From a gamma proteobacterium HTCC5015 (lineage in GTDB: Bacteria; Pseudomonadota; Gammaproteobacteria; HTCC5015): DNA of 64,000 nucleotides. Position 1 is the first letter of the stretch, and every line of letters begins with the position of its first letter. Shown here piece by piece: positions 53,958 to 62,762 of the stretch. Position numbers and translations under genes: made by a program. The stretch covers positions 36,115 to 100,114 of the forward strand of contig DS990602.1 of NCBI GenBank assembly GCA_000155715.1, in the 5' to 3' direction. Under the pieces are notes generated by a model. That model was not told the DNA's origin. It worked only from the letters and a program-made list of their open reading frames with translations, and did no database searches.

Positions 53958-55340
53958 TTAAGAAGACTGCTGGTGATGGCGTTCCGCCTGACGGGCGAGA
54001 ATGCCCGTCGCGCGCTCTTCCAGAATCAGCACCTGAGTGCGACTCATGCTGGTACACAAAGCGTGCATAAAGAGAGCGGGGATCGCCGCCACAAGGCCGA
54101 GCACCGTTGTCATCAAAGCCTGTGAAATACCGCCAGCCATGTCTTTGGGATCACCCGCACCCGAAAGCGCCAGCGTTTCAAATACCGAGATCATCCCCGT
54201 CACCGTACCCAGCAGCCCCAACAAGGGCGCGACGGCGGCGATCAATTTGATCCAGCCAATGTAGCGATTGAAAACGGGGACTTCATTTGCAATGGCCTCT
54301 GACAAGTGCAGCTCAAGTGTTTCCGTATCGGCGTCTTTGTTTTTATCAAAAGCCGCCATAACGCGACCGAGAGGGTTGCCGCTATCCGCTTTATCACTCG
54401 CCATTTGCTTCTTGATTTTTCCGCCTAGGCCCAACAGCACGACAACGCGCCAAACACCCAACAACAAGCCAATGCCACCGATGGCAATGATGATATAGCC
54501 AATCGCCCCACCTTGATCGATGCGCTCACTCAACTCGGGCGACTGCACCATGATTTCCAACAGGGTACCGCGCGAGGGATCAATCCAAACCCCAGTCAGC
54601 TCGCCCGCACTCGCGGAGGCCAAATCGTCATTGGGGCTGGTGTAACGACCTGCGGGTTGCTTGGCCAACTCGATCAACTGCTCGGCTTCGCTGTCCCACT
54701 TGAGGAAGCGCTCGCCCGCGATGGCGCCGAATCCACCAATGCGAACAACGTCTTCCTGACCGCTCTCGCCATTAGGTGCAACCACGGTGGCAGAGTAGCG
54801 CGCCACCTGACCGCTGTAGGTCATCTCACGTTGCATTTCAAACCAGAGTCGCTCCAGCTCCTCCACCGACGGCAACTTGGATGAAGAGCCGGTTTTTTCA
54901 ATCAGTTCGGTCAAAAAGACGCCGCGATCGTCAACCTGTGAACTAATCACGGAGTTATCAAAGGCACCTTTGGTTTCGCCCGCCACTTGCTGAAGCACAC
55001 CAAACAACTCCTTCAATGTCCCCATACGCTCGTCCAAGCGCGCCTGTTCTTCAGCCAGCGTCTCTTCATTTTTTGCGTAGACACTTTCTAGCTGAACGCT
55101 GCGGTTTTGCAGTTGATCCCGCTCACTGGTCGCTTGACGAGTCAAGCGCTCTTGTTCAGATTTTTTCTCGCGAAATTCCTGCAGTCGCTGTTGATATTGC
55201 TGTGAATCTCGCACCTTGCCTTGCTGCACGAGTTTGAGCAGCTCATCCAAGGTATTCGCTTGTGACTGTGACGCTGAAAAACCCAGCGCAAATACAACAG
55301 TCAGTGAAAAAATAATGCGTTTCATGACTCGGCTTCTCAT
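53958..55340 (-). CDS. ExbB-family protein with long exported N-terminal extension (TtpC type)
   Basis: The protein is 460 residues if started at ATG 55340, whose A is the last base of the DUF3450 stop and which has GAGG 7 bp upstream. An alternative start at ATG 55325 (MKRIIFSLTVV) also gives a signal peptide. The N-terminal 270 residues are exported with a long coiled coil (about 35-115) and a beta-rich part; the C-terminal 190 residues are a three-helix MotA/TolQ/ExbB domain (LLGLLGTVTGMISVFE). In Vibrio, the similar TtpC is required with TonB2 for transport. Confidence 0.9.
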   Translation of the reverse strand: MRSRVMKRIIFSLTVVFALGFSASQSQANTLDELLKLVQQGKVRDSQQYQQRLQEFREKKSEQERLTRQATSERDQLQNRSVQLESVYAKNEETLAEEQARLDERMGTLKELFGVLQQVAGETKGAFDNSVISSQVDDRGVFLTELIEKTGSSSKLPSVEELERLWFEMQREMTYSGQVARYSATVVAPNGESGQEDVVRIGGFGAIAGERFLKWDSEAEQLIELAKQPAGRYTSPNDDLASASAGELTGVWIDPSRGTLLEIMVQSPELSERIDQGGAIGYIIIAIGGIGLLLGVWRVVVLLGLGGKIKKQMASDKADSGNPLGRVMAAFDKNKDADTETLELHLSEAIANEVPVFNRYIGWIKLIAAVAPLLGLLGTVTGMISVFETLALSGAGDPKDMAGGISQALMTTVLGLVAAIPALFMHALCTSMSRTQVLILEERATGILARQAERHHQQSS

Positions 55341-56152
55341 CACTGGGCCTCTTTATTTGCGGTAACGGGAGCGGCGACAGGCACCTTGATTAAATCCGGA
55401 GCGGCTTGCTCGCGAGCGATGCGAATACCTTGAGCCACGCGACTCTTATACTCGCTACCCAGTGGTGACCACTGACCCGCCTGTTGATCCCACGCGCCGA
55501 CGGCTTGGCCATCGAGGCTTTGATACATCAAAGAAATGCGCCCCACACGCAAGAAGTCGACGGCTTTTTGCGTACCGTCAATCGTCAACTCACCGCGGTA
55601 GGCTTTAATCGTGCGCCCGTAAGTCATTTCCGTTTGATACGCCTCCATGACCTTGCGAAACTTTTCCGCGGCCGAGACATCCGCTCGATCCATCAGTGCT
55701 TTTAAATTTTCGACGCGAGCCGTGCGCTCCTCTCGCATAAACGGAACATCGGCTTTTACAAACTGTTCAATCGAATCAATCATTTTCAACATCAAAGGCA
55801 CGACTTGACGTTCAATCAGTGTTACTTGTTTGATGCTGTCTTCAATTTGCTGCAGCTCTTCTTCTTGAGCAGTGACCTGGCGGCTCATTTGTTTTACATA
55901 CACATTTAAGCCTTCGATCTCTTTGACTAAACGGTAGTAATCGCGCGTTTCTTCGCGAATGCTACTGTCCAGTTGATCAATTTGATTTTGCTGCGATTGC
56001 GCCGCCTGAGTTCGCGCCACTTCGCTGTTGATGGCTTTGTCTAAATCACTGGCCTGGGACGCACCAGAGACTGCCGCCAAGGCAATAAAACAGAGTGCTG
56101 TCGGCTGTAAAGCCCACTTTGCACTCCGTGAAAAAAAGTCGAGTTTTAACAT
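55340..56152 (-). CDS. DUF3450 exported coiled-coil protein of the TonB cluster
   Basis: The 270-residue protein has a signal peptide (to SGASQAS, about residue 34), a coiled coil (about 45-125; INSEVARTQAAQSQQNQIDQ, then VKQMSRQVTAQEEELQQIED) and a beta-rich second half with MTYGRTIKAYRGEL and VDFLRVGRISLMYQS. DUF3450 proteins are regular first members of two-ExbB TonB operons. A periplasmic role with the extended ExbB is likely, as both share the same coiled-coil plus beta layout. GGAG precedes the ATG. Confidence 0.88.
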   Translation of the reverse strand: MLKLDFFSRSAKWALQPTALCFIALAAVSGASQASDLDKAINSEVARTQAAQSQQNQIDQLDSSIREETRDYYRLVKEIEGLNVYVKQMSRQVTAQEEELQQIEDSIKQVTLIERQVVPLMLKMIDSIEQFVKADVPFMREERTARVENLKALMDRADVSAAEKFRKVMEAYQTEMTYGRTIKAYRGELTIDGTQKAVDFLRVGRISLMYQSLDGQAVGAWDQQAGQWSPLGSEYKSRVAQGIRIAREQAAPDLIKVPVAAPVTANKEAQ

Positions 56153-56291
56153 TGAGATCCGCTCCGACGATCAGGAAATCGATGAACAAAAAAGATTGAG
56201 ATACACCTCAAAACTAGGCGCACAATATAGGCAGAAAATGTGACAAGACCGTTACAAGGCAGTAACTTGATGATGAAGTTTGAAACATAAA

Positions 56292-56317
56292 AAAACGGCG
56301 CCCGAAGGCGCCGTTTT
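56292..56317. terminator. Bidirectional-looking Rho-independent terminator after the lipoprotein gene
   Basis: A perfect 11-bp stem (AAAACGGCGCC / GGCGCCGTTTT) around a CGAA loop, with a further T-run on the minus strand, lies 24 bp after the lipoprotein stop. It separates the receptor-lipoprotein pair from the DUF3450-exb-tonB operon. Confidence 0.9.
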
Positions 56318-56340
56318 GTGATTTAAGGCTTAGGCCTTAT

Positions 56341-57699
56341 TTACAGTGTGCCGTCCAATGTCCAGCCAGCCCACCAAGCATCAGCAGCAGCCGTACCGGG
56401 CTCAACAGCACCGACATAGTTTGTGGCTTCAAAGAATGAAGTGTTGTTTTGCTCTGTTGGCTTGCCAGAAGCAACAGAAGCGTTCGATGTCAATGCATAA
56501 GCAGCATTTACATCTACATTCACTTCGTTGAAATCAAATGTAGCAGCGTTAACACCATTACCAGTGGCATTTTCAACCGCTGCAGTAGCGGCATCGCACA
56601 CGTTACCAGAGAAGCCATTAACAGTACCTTGGTTCATCGTCTCAGTGTCTTCAATCAAAACACAAGTGTCGGCATTGACAACAGCAGAGTTCATGATGCC
56701 GCCAATAGTGCCCTTCTTGAAGCGCCAAACTTGGCTAGCAGCGGGATCAGACACCCATGTAACATTCGCCAAACGAGGATTAGACATAGGCAGATCATCG
56801 TTGGAATCACCGGCATTGTCTGCCTCGATACCATTACCAGCGCCCGTGGGGTGAGTCACCAACACATACTGCAAGCCGCCGATAAATCCTTCGTCCCAGT
56901 CGATGCTGTCATCGTTGTTGCCTGTGAGAACAAGGTTTTTAACATTGACCGCACCACCGAAGAACTCGATGCCATCGTCTTGGTTACTGTTGATTTGAAC
57001 ATTCTCAATCGTAGTACCAGTACCAACAGACATGAGTGTCAGGCCATTGATCTCATTATCAGGAGAGACCTCAAAGCCACCCTCAGTGATGATGAGGTAT
57101 TTGATTGAACCACTGTTATCTGTGTTGTCGTCGCCACCGAAGTAGTTGACACCACCTTCACCAAAGAGGTTACAGGGATCAGCGGCATTACATTTGTTGT
57201 TTTGAGCGAAACCCTGAACAACAAGGCCGCCCCACTCACCAGTACCATCAAAACCGTCGTCGTAAGAAGACATAATGATAGGAGCGTCTGCTGTACCCTC
57301 AGCCATGATTTTTGAACCGCGGGTAATATTCAGTGCAGCGCCTTTTTCAGAGCGAAAGTGAACACCTGGCTCCACAGTCAGTGTGACACCATTGTCTTTT
57401 ACATCTAATACGTCATTATCTGATTCGAGCTTATTGTTGCCCTCGCCTACAGATACAATGCCTTTCAACTGATAGATGAAGTCAGTCGTTAGCGTGGCGT
57501 CTGCTGTAATAACACCCGACAGACCACAGACCTCTTTACCATCCAGTGTTTCGCCCGTTTTGATACCAACATCAGCACAAGCAGTTTCAGTGTCCGGCGT
57601 ATCAGGAGTGTCGCTGCCGCCATCGCTGTCGCTGCATGCTGTCAGCATGGCAGACGAAAGCACTACAGCACTTAAGCTAAGTTTTGAAAAAGCGTTCAT
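56341..57699 (-). CDS. Beta-helix lipoprotein paired with the TonB-dependent receptor
   Basis: The protein is 452 residues from ATG 57699, with GGGG 8 bp upstream. The signal peptide ends in the lipobox LTAC, followed by an Asp/Thr/Pro-rich linker. The body is a series of short strands with DNDVLDVKDNGVTLTVEPG, IMAEGTADAPIIMSS, GVNYFGGDDNTDNSG and DGIEFFGGAVNVKNLVLTG, as in right-handed parallel beta-helix proteins. It is co-directional with the receptor gene 78 bp upstream and is probably a surface or periplasmic partner in ligand capture. The ligand is unknown. Confidence 0.8.
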   Translation of the reverse strand: MNAFSKLSLSAVVLSSAMLTACSDSDGGSDTPDTPDTETACADVGIKTGETLDGKEVCGLSGVITADATLTTDFIYQLKGIVSVGEGNNKLESDNDVLDVKDNGVTLTVEPGVHFRSEKGAALNITRGSKIMAEGTADAPIIMSSYDDGFDGTGEWGGLVVQGFAQNNKCNAADPCNLFGEGGVNYFGGDDNTDNSGSIKYLIITEGGFEVSPDNEINGLTLMSVGTGTTIENVQINSNQDDGIEFFGGAVNVKNLVLTGNNDDSIDWDEGFIGGLQYVLVTHPTGAGNGIEADNAGDSNDDLPMSNPRLANVTWVSDPAASQVWRFKKGTIGGIMNSAVVNADTCVLIEDTETMNQGTVNGFSGNVCDAATAAVENATGNGVNAATFDFNEVNVDVNAAYALTSNASVASGKPTEQNNTSFFEATNYVGAVEPGTAAADAWWAGWTLDGTL

Positions 57700-57777
57700 T
57701 TTGTTACCCCACATAGGTTTTAAATAAATAGCGGGGGTCATCCTACCCCCGCCATATTTCATCTTTTTTACGGTTTT

Positions 57778-60700
57778 TTAAAATTGATATTTCAAACCAA
57801 AATTTACGGACATCCCTTTGGTGTAAACATCAAAATCTTCCTGCCCAATCTTTCGCTCCACTTCTTCATCCAACAGATTACCCACTTCATAAGACATGCT
57901 GAGCTGATCTGAAACGGTTTTAACAACATTAAAATCCATTTCTATACGAGCTTGTTTGATAACATTAGGCACGCCCAGAGGCGATACAGAATCGATACTC
58001 TCGCCTTCTCGGTTCATAACGAGTGTGTATTCTGTGCCGCTTGAAAGATCGTCCACACCGACTTGCAGATTCATGAGGTTTTCTGGTTGGCCTTGCAGAT
58101 TTTGAGTTCGGGTTTGGCCCGATGTTTCGATGACCACTTCCGAGTCGATGAATGCGAGGTTCCCCGATACAAACCACAGATAACCTCCCTGTTCGAATTC
58201 TTTTCGAGCATCCAGCTCGACACCTGAGATGACACCATCGGAGCCGTTTGCATAGCTAAAGAAAAATTTGTTGCCAGCACCGGGCAGAAGCACTTTTTCG
58301 ATGGGGCGATCAATCGATTTGTGGAAAAGGGCCAGCGTTACACTTTCAGTTTCGGAGTAATAATACTCGCCACGAATATCGATGTTATCCACTGGCGTTT
58401 TCTCCAGCTGGCTATTCCCTGTAATCGTGTCGCCACTTTCAATATCGACAAATTGCGCCTCAGCCAACTCCCTGAAGTCGGGACGGTTGACGCTTTGGTA
58501 GTAACCAAAACGATATTGCATACTCTCGTTTTGGATATATGTCGCAGAGAAGGATCCATAGGCATCATCGTCTTCGGCTCTGCCCTCTACCAGTAGGTCG
58601 CTATTTGAACGCGCAGCGGCGAAGGTGGTGCCTGTTTGCGCGGTATTGACAACAATATCGGAGTCTTCAATGCGAGCACCGGCATTCAATCTCCAGTTCA
58701 GCCCCAGTTCCAAGTCAGCGCCTAGGTAATAGCTAAAGTAATCCCATGTCGCATCATAGACATCAGTAACACTGGTTTTACTAGTGATTGTGTAGTCACC
58801 ATTTTCAATCGTTGCATCGTTGATTAACTCATCCACGCTGAATGTGTCTGTTGGGATTTGACTACCAAGATTTGACTGATACCCCAATCGAGTCGTTTCA
58901 GCGTCTCGTTCACGATTAAAGAATGACAGTCCATACAGCCCTTTCAATACATAATCATCACCGCTTAACAGTACGCTCGATAAGTCGACACCGAAATCGG
59001 CGCTATCGTCTTCTATCTCAGTAAACGATCGGTCCACTGTGCTGACAAACAAACGGTAATTATCTTGATCTTTGTCGGCCTGGAAGCTATAGCTGGCGCG
59101 ATCGGGAATATTTAGCGTTGCCTTGGATAAGGTGGCACGCCAATCCAATTCCGTCTCAGCAAAATCAAAGAACAAGTGCTCGCCGGTAAATTGTTGCACC
59201 ATAAATTCGCGCTCATACCAAGAGGTCAGGTAGTTCTGCATGTCTCGGTTTTGCTCCGTCTGGAAGCCAGACTGGACTTCTGTTTCTGCGGTTGACTGCC
59301 TCAACAACATAGTATTTGAATTGATTTCGTGATCGCCCGAAATCCATCCCACAGAACCGGCTAAACCTAGATCGACATCGTTCAATGTGCGCTGGTAGTC
59401 ATAACTTTCGTCAATGGCCAACTCCCCAGTGCTCGCGTTCGCTAGCAGGTAGCTGGTCTCTTTGGCGTCGTCTTGATGGCTCCATTTGTTAGAGAATTTG
59501 ACGGAGAACAAATACCCCAATTCACCCATATCATTCTGATAGGAGTTACCTTGACCGTATTCAACAGAAATATCGGGGTTCACTTTTTGGCTCGAAAGAT
59601 CCAGTGGTCTCGAAGTCAGATCTTTAGACGCCGCTCGCTCTAAATCGCTAGTGGGGAATGTGCCTTCGCGCTCTGTACGCTCAAACTCAGAGACAGCTCC
59701 CGACATATCTCGGCTACTGACACCAAAGCCAAAGAAATCTCCACTCTCACTTTCTCCCAGTTCTTTGTTACTGCCCGTCAGACCAAACGTACCCCCGAGT
59801 GACAAAGACAGCTTGCTTTCATAGTCCGCCGGGAATTTGCGCGTATTCACTGTAATGGCTCCCCCGGTTGAGCCAGAGGGCGTATCTACGGAGCGCGATT
59901 TCTGTACTTCGAGCCCTGAAATCACACTCGATGGAAATATGTCGAGCGGCGCCACGCGACGACTTGGGTCAGAGCTTGGAATATTGCCCCCGTTGAGCTG
60001 CACCGTGTTGTATCGTGGGTTGAGCCCTCGTACCACGGCGTATCGACCGCCCTCAATGGAGACGCCAGCCACTCGCTTGAGCGCGGACGCGGCATTGGAA
60101 TCACCAAACCGAGATAGCTGCTCGGCACCAATGGCATCCAGTACCGCACTGGAATCGCGCTCAGAGGCGGTCGCCGTGCTGGGAATATAGCTGCCCACAG
60201 CGACGACTTCTTCAATCACGCTGTCGCCTGACATGCTCATGGTCAAATTGATTTGACTGGCGACATTAGAAATCACCCGCACATCGTCAATATCGCGATT
60301 GCCGTACTCGGGGTGAGCCACTTTGAGCTGATAGCTACCGCGGGGCAACTCTAGAGCGAAGAAGCCGTCTTGATCTGTCGCCGCCGCTACTTCCGTGCCC
60401 GCGACGGAAATTCTCGCGTCGACGACACCACCGCCCGTTTCTGCCGACGTCACCATGCCTGAAATATTGCCTAGTGCGGGCGTTTCCTCTTGGCCGGGCA
60501 CATAGGCCTGTACTTCTGCTAGCGCTTCACCTGCGATGAGCTCAACCTGAACTTCGGCACTTTGATCGGCGCTCAAACTAAATTCGGTTTCGCCCACCCA
60601 AGCACCGAGTTGAGAGAACTCGGCAAAATGATCGCCACCCTGGCTGTCAAAAACGGCAAAACCATTTTTTCCGACCAATTGTTTATCGCCATCAAATGTA

Positions 60701-60819
60701 ACGGCTACATTATTAACCGCCGCCCCTTCTTCTGTGACATAAAACACCACTTCGCCGGCAGCAATTTGTGATGTCAGAAGCACCCCGCTTAGAAACACGG
60801 GTAACTTTAAAAAATTCAT
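57778..60819 (-). CDS. TonB-dependent outer-membrane receptor with carboxypeptidase-like regulatory domain
   Basis: The 1013-residue protein has a signal peptide (to about 22), an unusual N-terminal beta region (about 25-105), a carboxypeptidase-regulatory-like domain (about 110-195; GMVTSAETGGGVVDARI, GFFALELPRGSYQLKV), a plug domain (about 215-335; VLDAIGAEQLSRFGDS, YAVVRGLNPRYNTVQLNG, GSTGGAITVNT) and a 22-strand barrel ending LKYQF. It takes up a ligand using energy from TonB. The plug resembles receptors for carbohydrates or peptides more than siderophore receptors, but the substrate cannot be read from sequence. GAGGAG precedes the ATG. Confidence 0.93.
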   Translation of the reverse strand: MNFLKLPVFLSGVLLTSQIAAGEVVFYVTEEGAAVNNVAVTFDGDKQLVGKNGFAVFDSQGGDHFAEFSQLGAWVGETEFSLSADQSAEVQVELIAGEALAEVQAYVPGQEETPALGNISGMVTSAETGGGVVDARISVAGTEVAAATDQDGFFALELPRGSYQLKVAHPEYGNRDIDDVRVISNVASQINLTMSMSGDSVIEEVVAVGSYIPSTATASERDSSAVLDAIGAEQLSRFGDSNAASALKRVAGVSIEGGRYAVVRGLNPRYNTVQLNGGNIPSSDPSRRVAPLDIFPSSVISGLEVQKSRSVDTPSGSTGGAITVNTRKFPADYESKLSLSLGGTFGLTGSNKELGESESGDFFGFGVSSRDMSGAVSEFERTEREGTFPTSDLERAASKDLTSRPLDLSSQKVNPDISVEYGQGNSYQNDMGELGYLFSVKFSNKWSHQDDAKETSYLLANASTGELAIDESYDYQRTLNDVDLGLAGSVGWISGDHEINSNTMLLRQSTAETEVQSGFQTEQNRDMQNYLTSWYEREFMVQQFTGEHLFFDFAETELDWRATLSKATLNIPDRASYSFQADKDQDNYRLFVSTVDRSFTEIEDDSADFGVDLSSVLLSGDDYVLKGLYGLSFFNRERDAETTRLGYQSNLGSQIPTDTFSVDELINDATIENGDYTITSKTSVTDVYDATWDYFSYYLGADLELGLNWRLNAGARIEDSDIVVNTAQTGTTFAAARSNSDLLVEGRAEDDDAYGSFSATYIQNESMQYRFGYYQSVNRPDFRELAEAQFVDIESGDTITGNSQLEKTPVDNIDIRGEYYYSETESVTLALFHKSIDRPIEKVLLPGAGNKFFFSYANGSDGVISGVELDARKEFEQGGYLWFVSGNLAFIDSEVVIETSGQTRTQNLQGQPENLMNLQVGVDDLSSGTEYTLVMNREGESIDSVSPLGVPNVIKQARIEMDFNVVKTVSDQLSMSYEVGNLLDEEVERKIGQEDFDVYTKGMSVNFGLKYQF

Positions 60820-60956
60820 GTGGACTCCTCAGTTCATCTCAGCAATACGGCGGTCAAAAACACCAACCAGCGTGCCGAACCTTAGAAGAGTCTTGTTACG
60901 ATGGTATTAAACGGAACTTCAAAAAACCGATAAAAAGCCCACAAAACAGGCTCGCT

Positions 60957-60972
60957 TGTCATGGAAATGACA
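60957..60972. promoter_or_regulatory. Inverted repeat TGTCAT-GGAA-ATGACA upstream of the receptor gene
   Basis: This 16-bp interrupted palindrome lies in the 260-bp divergent region, about 140 bp from the receptor start and 110 bp from the hydrolase start. It could be an operator, but no regulator is assigned. Confidence 0.35.
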
Positions 60973-61080
60973 TATTCATTAAGGCGCATTTTCGCTATAG
61001 TGCGAAGTCAACCAATATTTAAAAAACACTGCTACTGCTACTAACTTGCATGGAACGCACACAGGGGGACCTGAGAAGTA

Positions 61081-61986
61081 ATGAATACCGTGCAACGTGA
61101 AGACCGCCAGTTCGGCGATTTAAAAGGTGAGATTTTTTGGCTAACCACGGCCGAGCAGGGCTTGATTGCCGTCACCCATCTACCCGCCTCAGGCGATGGC
61201 CCCAACACCCCAGTGGTCATGCTGCCCGGCATGTTTAGCAACCGTCGCTTCTGGCTTTCTGACAAAGGTATTGGCTTTGCGGCCGCACTCAGTGCCGCAG
61301 GCTTTGACTGTTGGATGATGGAGCGCCGAGGTCTGGGCGAATCGGGTAAAGAAGGCTACTTAAAAGCGGGCCTAGGCCAGTGTACAAAATACGATCTGCC
61401 CGCGGTGCAAGGCCTTGTTCAAGCGCACAATGAACAACCCGCCTTTTGGGTAGGGCACTCCTTTGGCGGCGTTCTGATTGCTGGCAGCTTGGCTCGCGGT
61501 GCGTTAAATGGCGAGCACGTAGCGGGCTTGGTCAACTTCAGTTCACAACTCACGGTGGGCAAGCCTTTTCTCAACTGGCCCTTGAGCACAAGCATTTACG
61601 CATCGACGAAAGTGCTAAAGCATTTTCCTTCCAAGCTACTTAAAATGGGGCCAGAGAATGAGCCCCCGCAAACCATGCGCGACTGCGTTCGATTAGTAAA
61701 ATCCGCCAAAAGCCATAAAAAACCCAACTATTGGACAGGCTTTGACCACATCACTGCCCCAGTTTTAGCTTTTGGCTCCGTCGGTGACACGGTCGATCCT
61801 GCCGAGGGCTGTCGCGAGCTCATGGTGAGAATGAACAGCAGCGATGCCAAGTTCGTTTTACTCGGCAAGGCCCACGGCCACCGACAAGATTACGATCACG
61901 TTGGCATGGTCATCAGCAAAGATGCACAGCAGGAAGTTTGGCCTATGATCATTCAATGGATGACCGACCGAAGCGGCAAAAAATAG
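61081..61986 (+). CDS. Alpha/beta hydrolase
   Basis: The 301-residue protein has the alpha/beta hydrolase fold: the oxyanion-region VVMLPGMFSNRRFW, the nucleophile elbow GHSFGG (Ser about 128), the acid in VLAFGSVGDTVDPAEG and the catalytic His in GKAHGHRQDYDHVGM. No signal peptide is present. It resembles lipase/esterase-like cytoplasmic enzymes of unknown substrate. It is divergent from the receptor and has its own terminator, so it is transcribed alone. Confidence 0.88.
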   Translation: MNTVQREDRQFGDLKGEIFWLTTAEQGLIAVTHLPASGDGPNTPVVMLPGMFSNRRFWLSDKGIGFAAALSAAGFDCWMMERRGLGESGKEGYLKAGLGQCTKYDLPAVQGLVQAHNEQPAFWVGHSFGGVLIAGSLARGALNGEHVAGLVNFSSQLTVGKPFLNWPLSTSIYASTKVLKHFPSKLLKMGPENEPPQTMRDCVRLVKSAKSHKKPNYWTGFDHITAPVLAFGSVGDTVDPAEGCRELMVRMNSSDAKFVLLGKAHGHRQDYDHVGMVISKDAQQEVWPMIIQWMTDRSGKK

Positions 61987-61996
61987 AGAATCATAA

Positions 61997-62021
61997 AAAA
62001 GCCCCGCACAGCGGGGCTTTT
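61997..62021 (+). terminator. Rho-independent terminator between the hydrolase and coiled-coil genes
   Basis: A perfect 11-bp stem (AAAAGCCCCGC / GCGGGGCTTTT) with an ACA loop sits 11 bp after the hydrolase stop. The A-rich left side lets it also serve the convergent coiled-coil gene. Confidence 0.92.
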
Positions 62022-62047
62022 CGTCTAGCCAACCAAACATCGACTCA

Positions 62048-62338
62048 CTAGGAAACGAGTTTGTCTTTAATCGATTTAAAGCCACTCTCGATAGAGTCCG
62101 CCAAGCCTTTCACTTGGCTCTGAATTTCGTCCAGCATATCCTCAGATGCATTTTGAGCCTCTTGTAGGCGATGCGACAACTCTGAACGTTTTTCGCGCAA
62201 CTCCAGCTTGTTGCTCTCCCAAGTATGGCGAACATCCTCGTTTGCCTTTTCCAATTTGGTATCCAAAGAGCTTAATTCGCGATCCACTTCATCAATTTTG
62301 TTTTCAATGTTGCGAATAATCTCATTTTTCTTACTCAT
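62048..62338 (-). CDS. Small coiled-coil protein, 96 residues
   Basis: The protein is almost entirely a charged heptad-repeat coiled coil (NKIDEVDRELSSLDTKLEKA, then KLELREKRSELSHRLQEAQ), followed by an amphipathic end SIESGFKSIKDKLVS. AGGAG lies 9 bp before the ATG, so it is very likely expressed. No signal peptide or membrane helix is present. I do not recognise a named family. Its length and pattern resemble small stress-linked helical proteins, but function is unknown. Confidence 0.7.
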   Translation of the reverse strand: MSKKNEIIRNIENKIDEVDRELSSLDTKLEKANEDVRHTWESNKLELREKRSELSHRLQEAQNASEDMLDEIQSQVKGLADSIESGFKSIKDKLVS

Positions 62339-62469
62339 TATTTACGCTCCTGTTGTGAGGGTGAGTCACTAGCGAAACATAGAGCCGTTAAAAAATCGTG
62401 AAACTTACTTTAACTGTTGTAAACCATCGTAAAGCCAATAACGACCTATCCATTTTTTGCGGACAAAAA

Positions 62470-62491
62470 AACGGCCTCAAAAGAGGCCGTT
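62470..62491 (-). terminator. Rho-independent terminator on the minus strand
   Basis: The stem AACGGCCTC / GAGGCCGTT with an AAAA loop is followed on the minus strand by TTTTTTGTCC. It lies about 270 bp beyond the transposase stop and 130 bp before the coiled-coil gene. It may belong to a gene now displaced by the insertion sequence. Confidence 0.8.
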
Positions 62492-62762
62492 GAGTGGATA
62501 TTCAATCTACTTCGATCAAGCCAGATCTTTTAACCTAAATTCTGCAATCTGTGTTTTTTCGTAGCTCAAACACCTTAGATGACCGATTGAAAGTCATTCA
62601 CTCTGATATTCGGACAAGGATTGAGATTAGCTTGGCAGTAATCATTGCGTTGTTTGGTTAAATGGCGACCTATTTTCCGATTTTGGTATTCAGTAGGCAA
62701 TAGGAGCGCTTGGCCCTGTTTGAAAGCCACTTATTTTTATCGTTTTGGCGGAAATTTTATGG
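62492..62762. other. Non-coding stretch probably containing one end of the IS1380-family element
   Basis: No gene is visible. The left end of the insertion sequence should lie here, but its terminal inverted repeat cannot be fixed because the other end of the element is outside the window. Confidence 0.45.

Noticed and set aside
60957-60972. Pho box upstream of the TonB receptor
   Set aside because: Pho boxes are direct TGTCA-type repeats with an 11-bp period; here the two halves are inverted, so the match does not hold.
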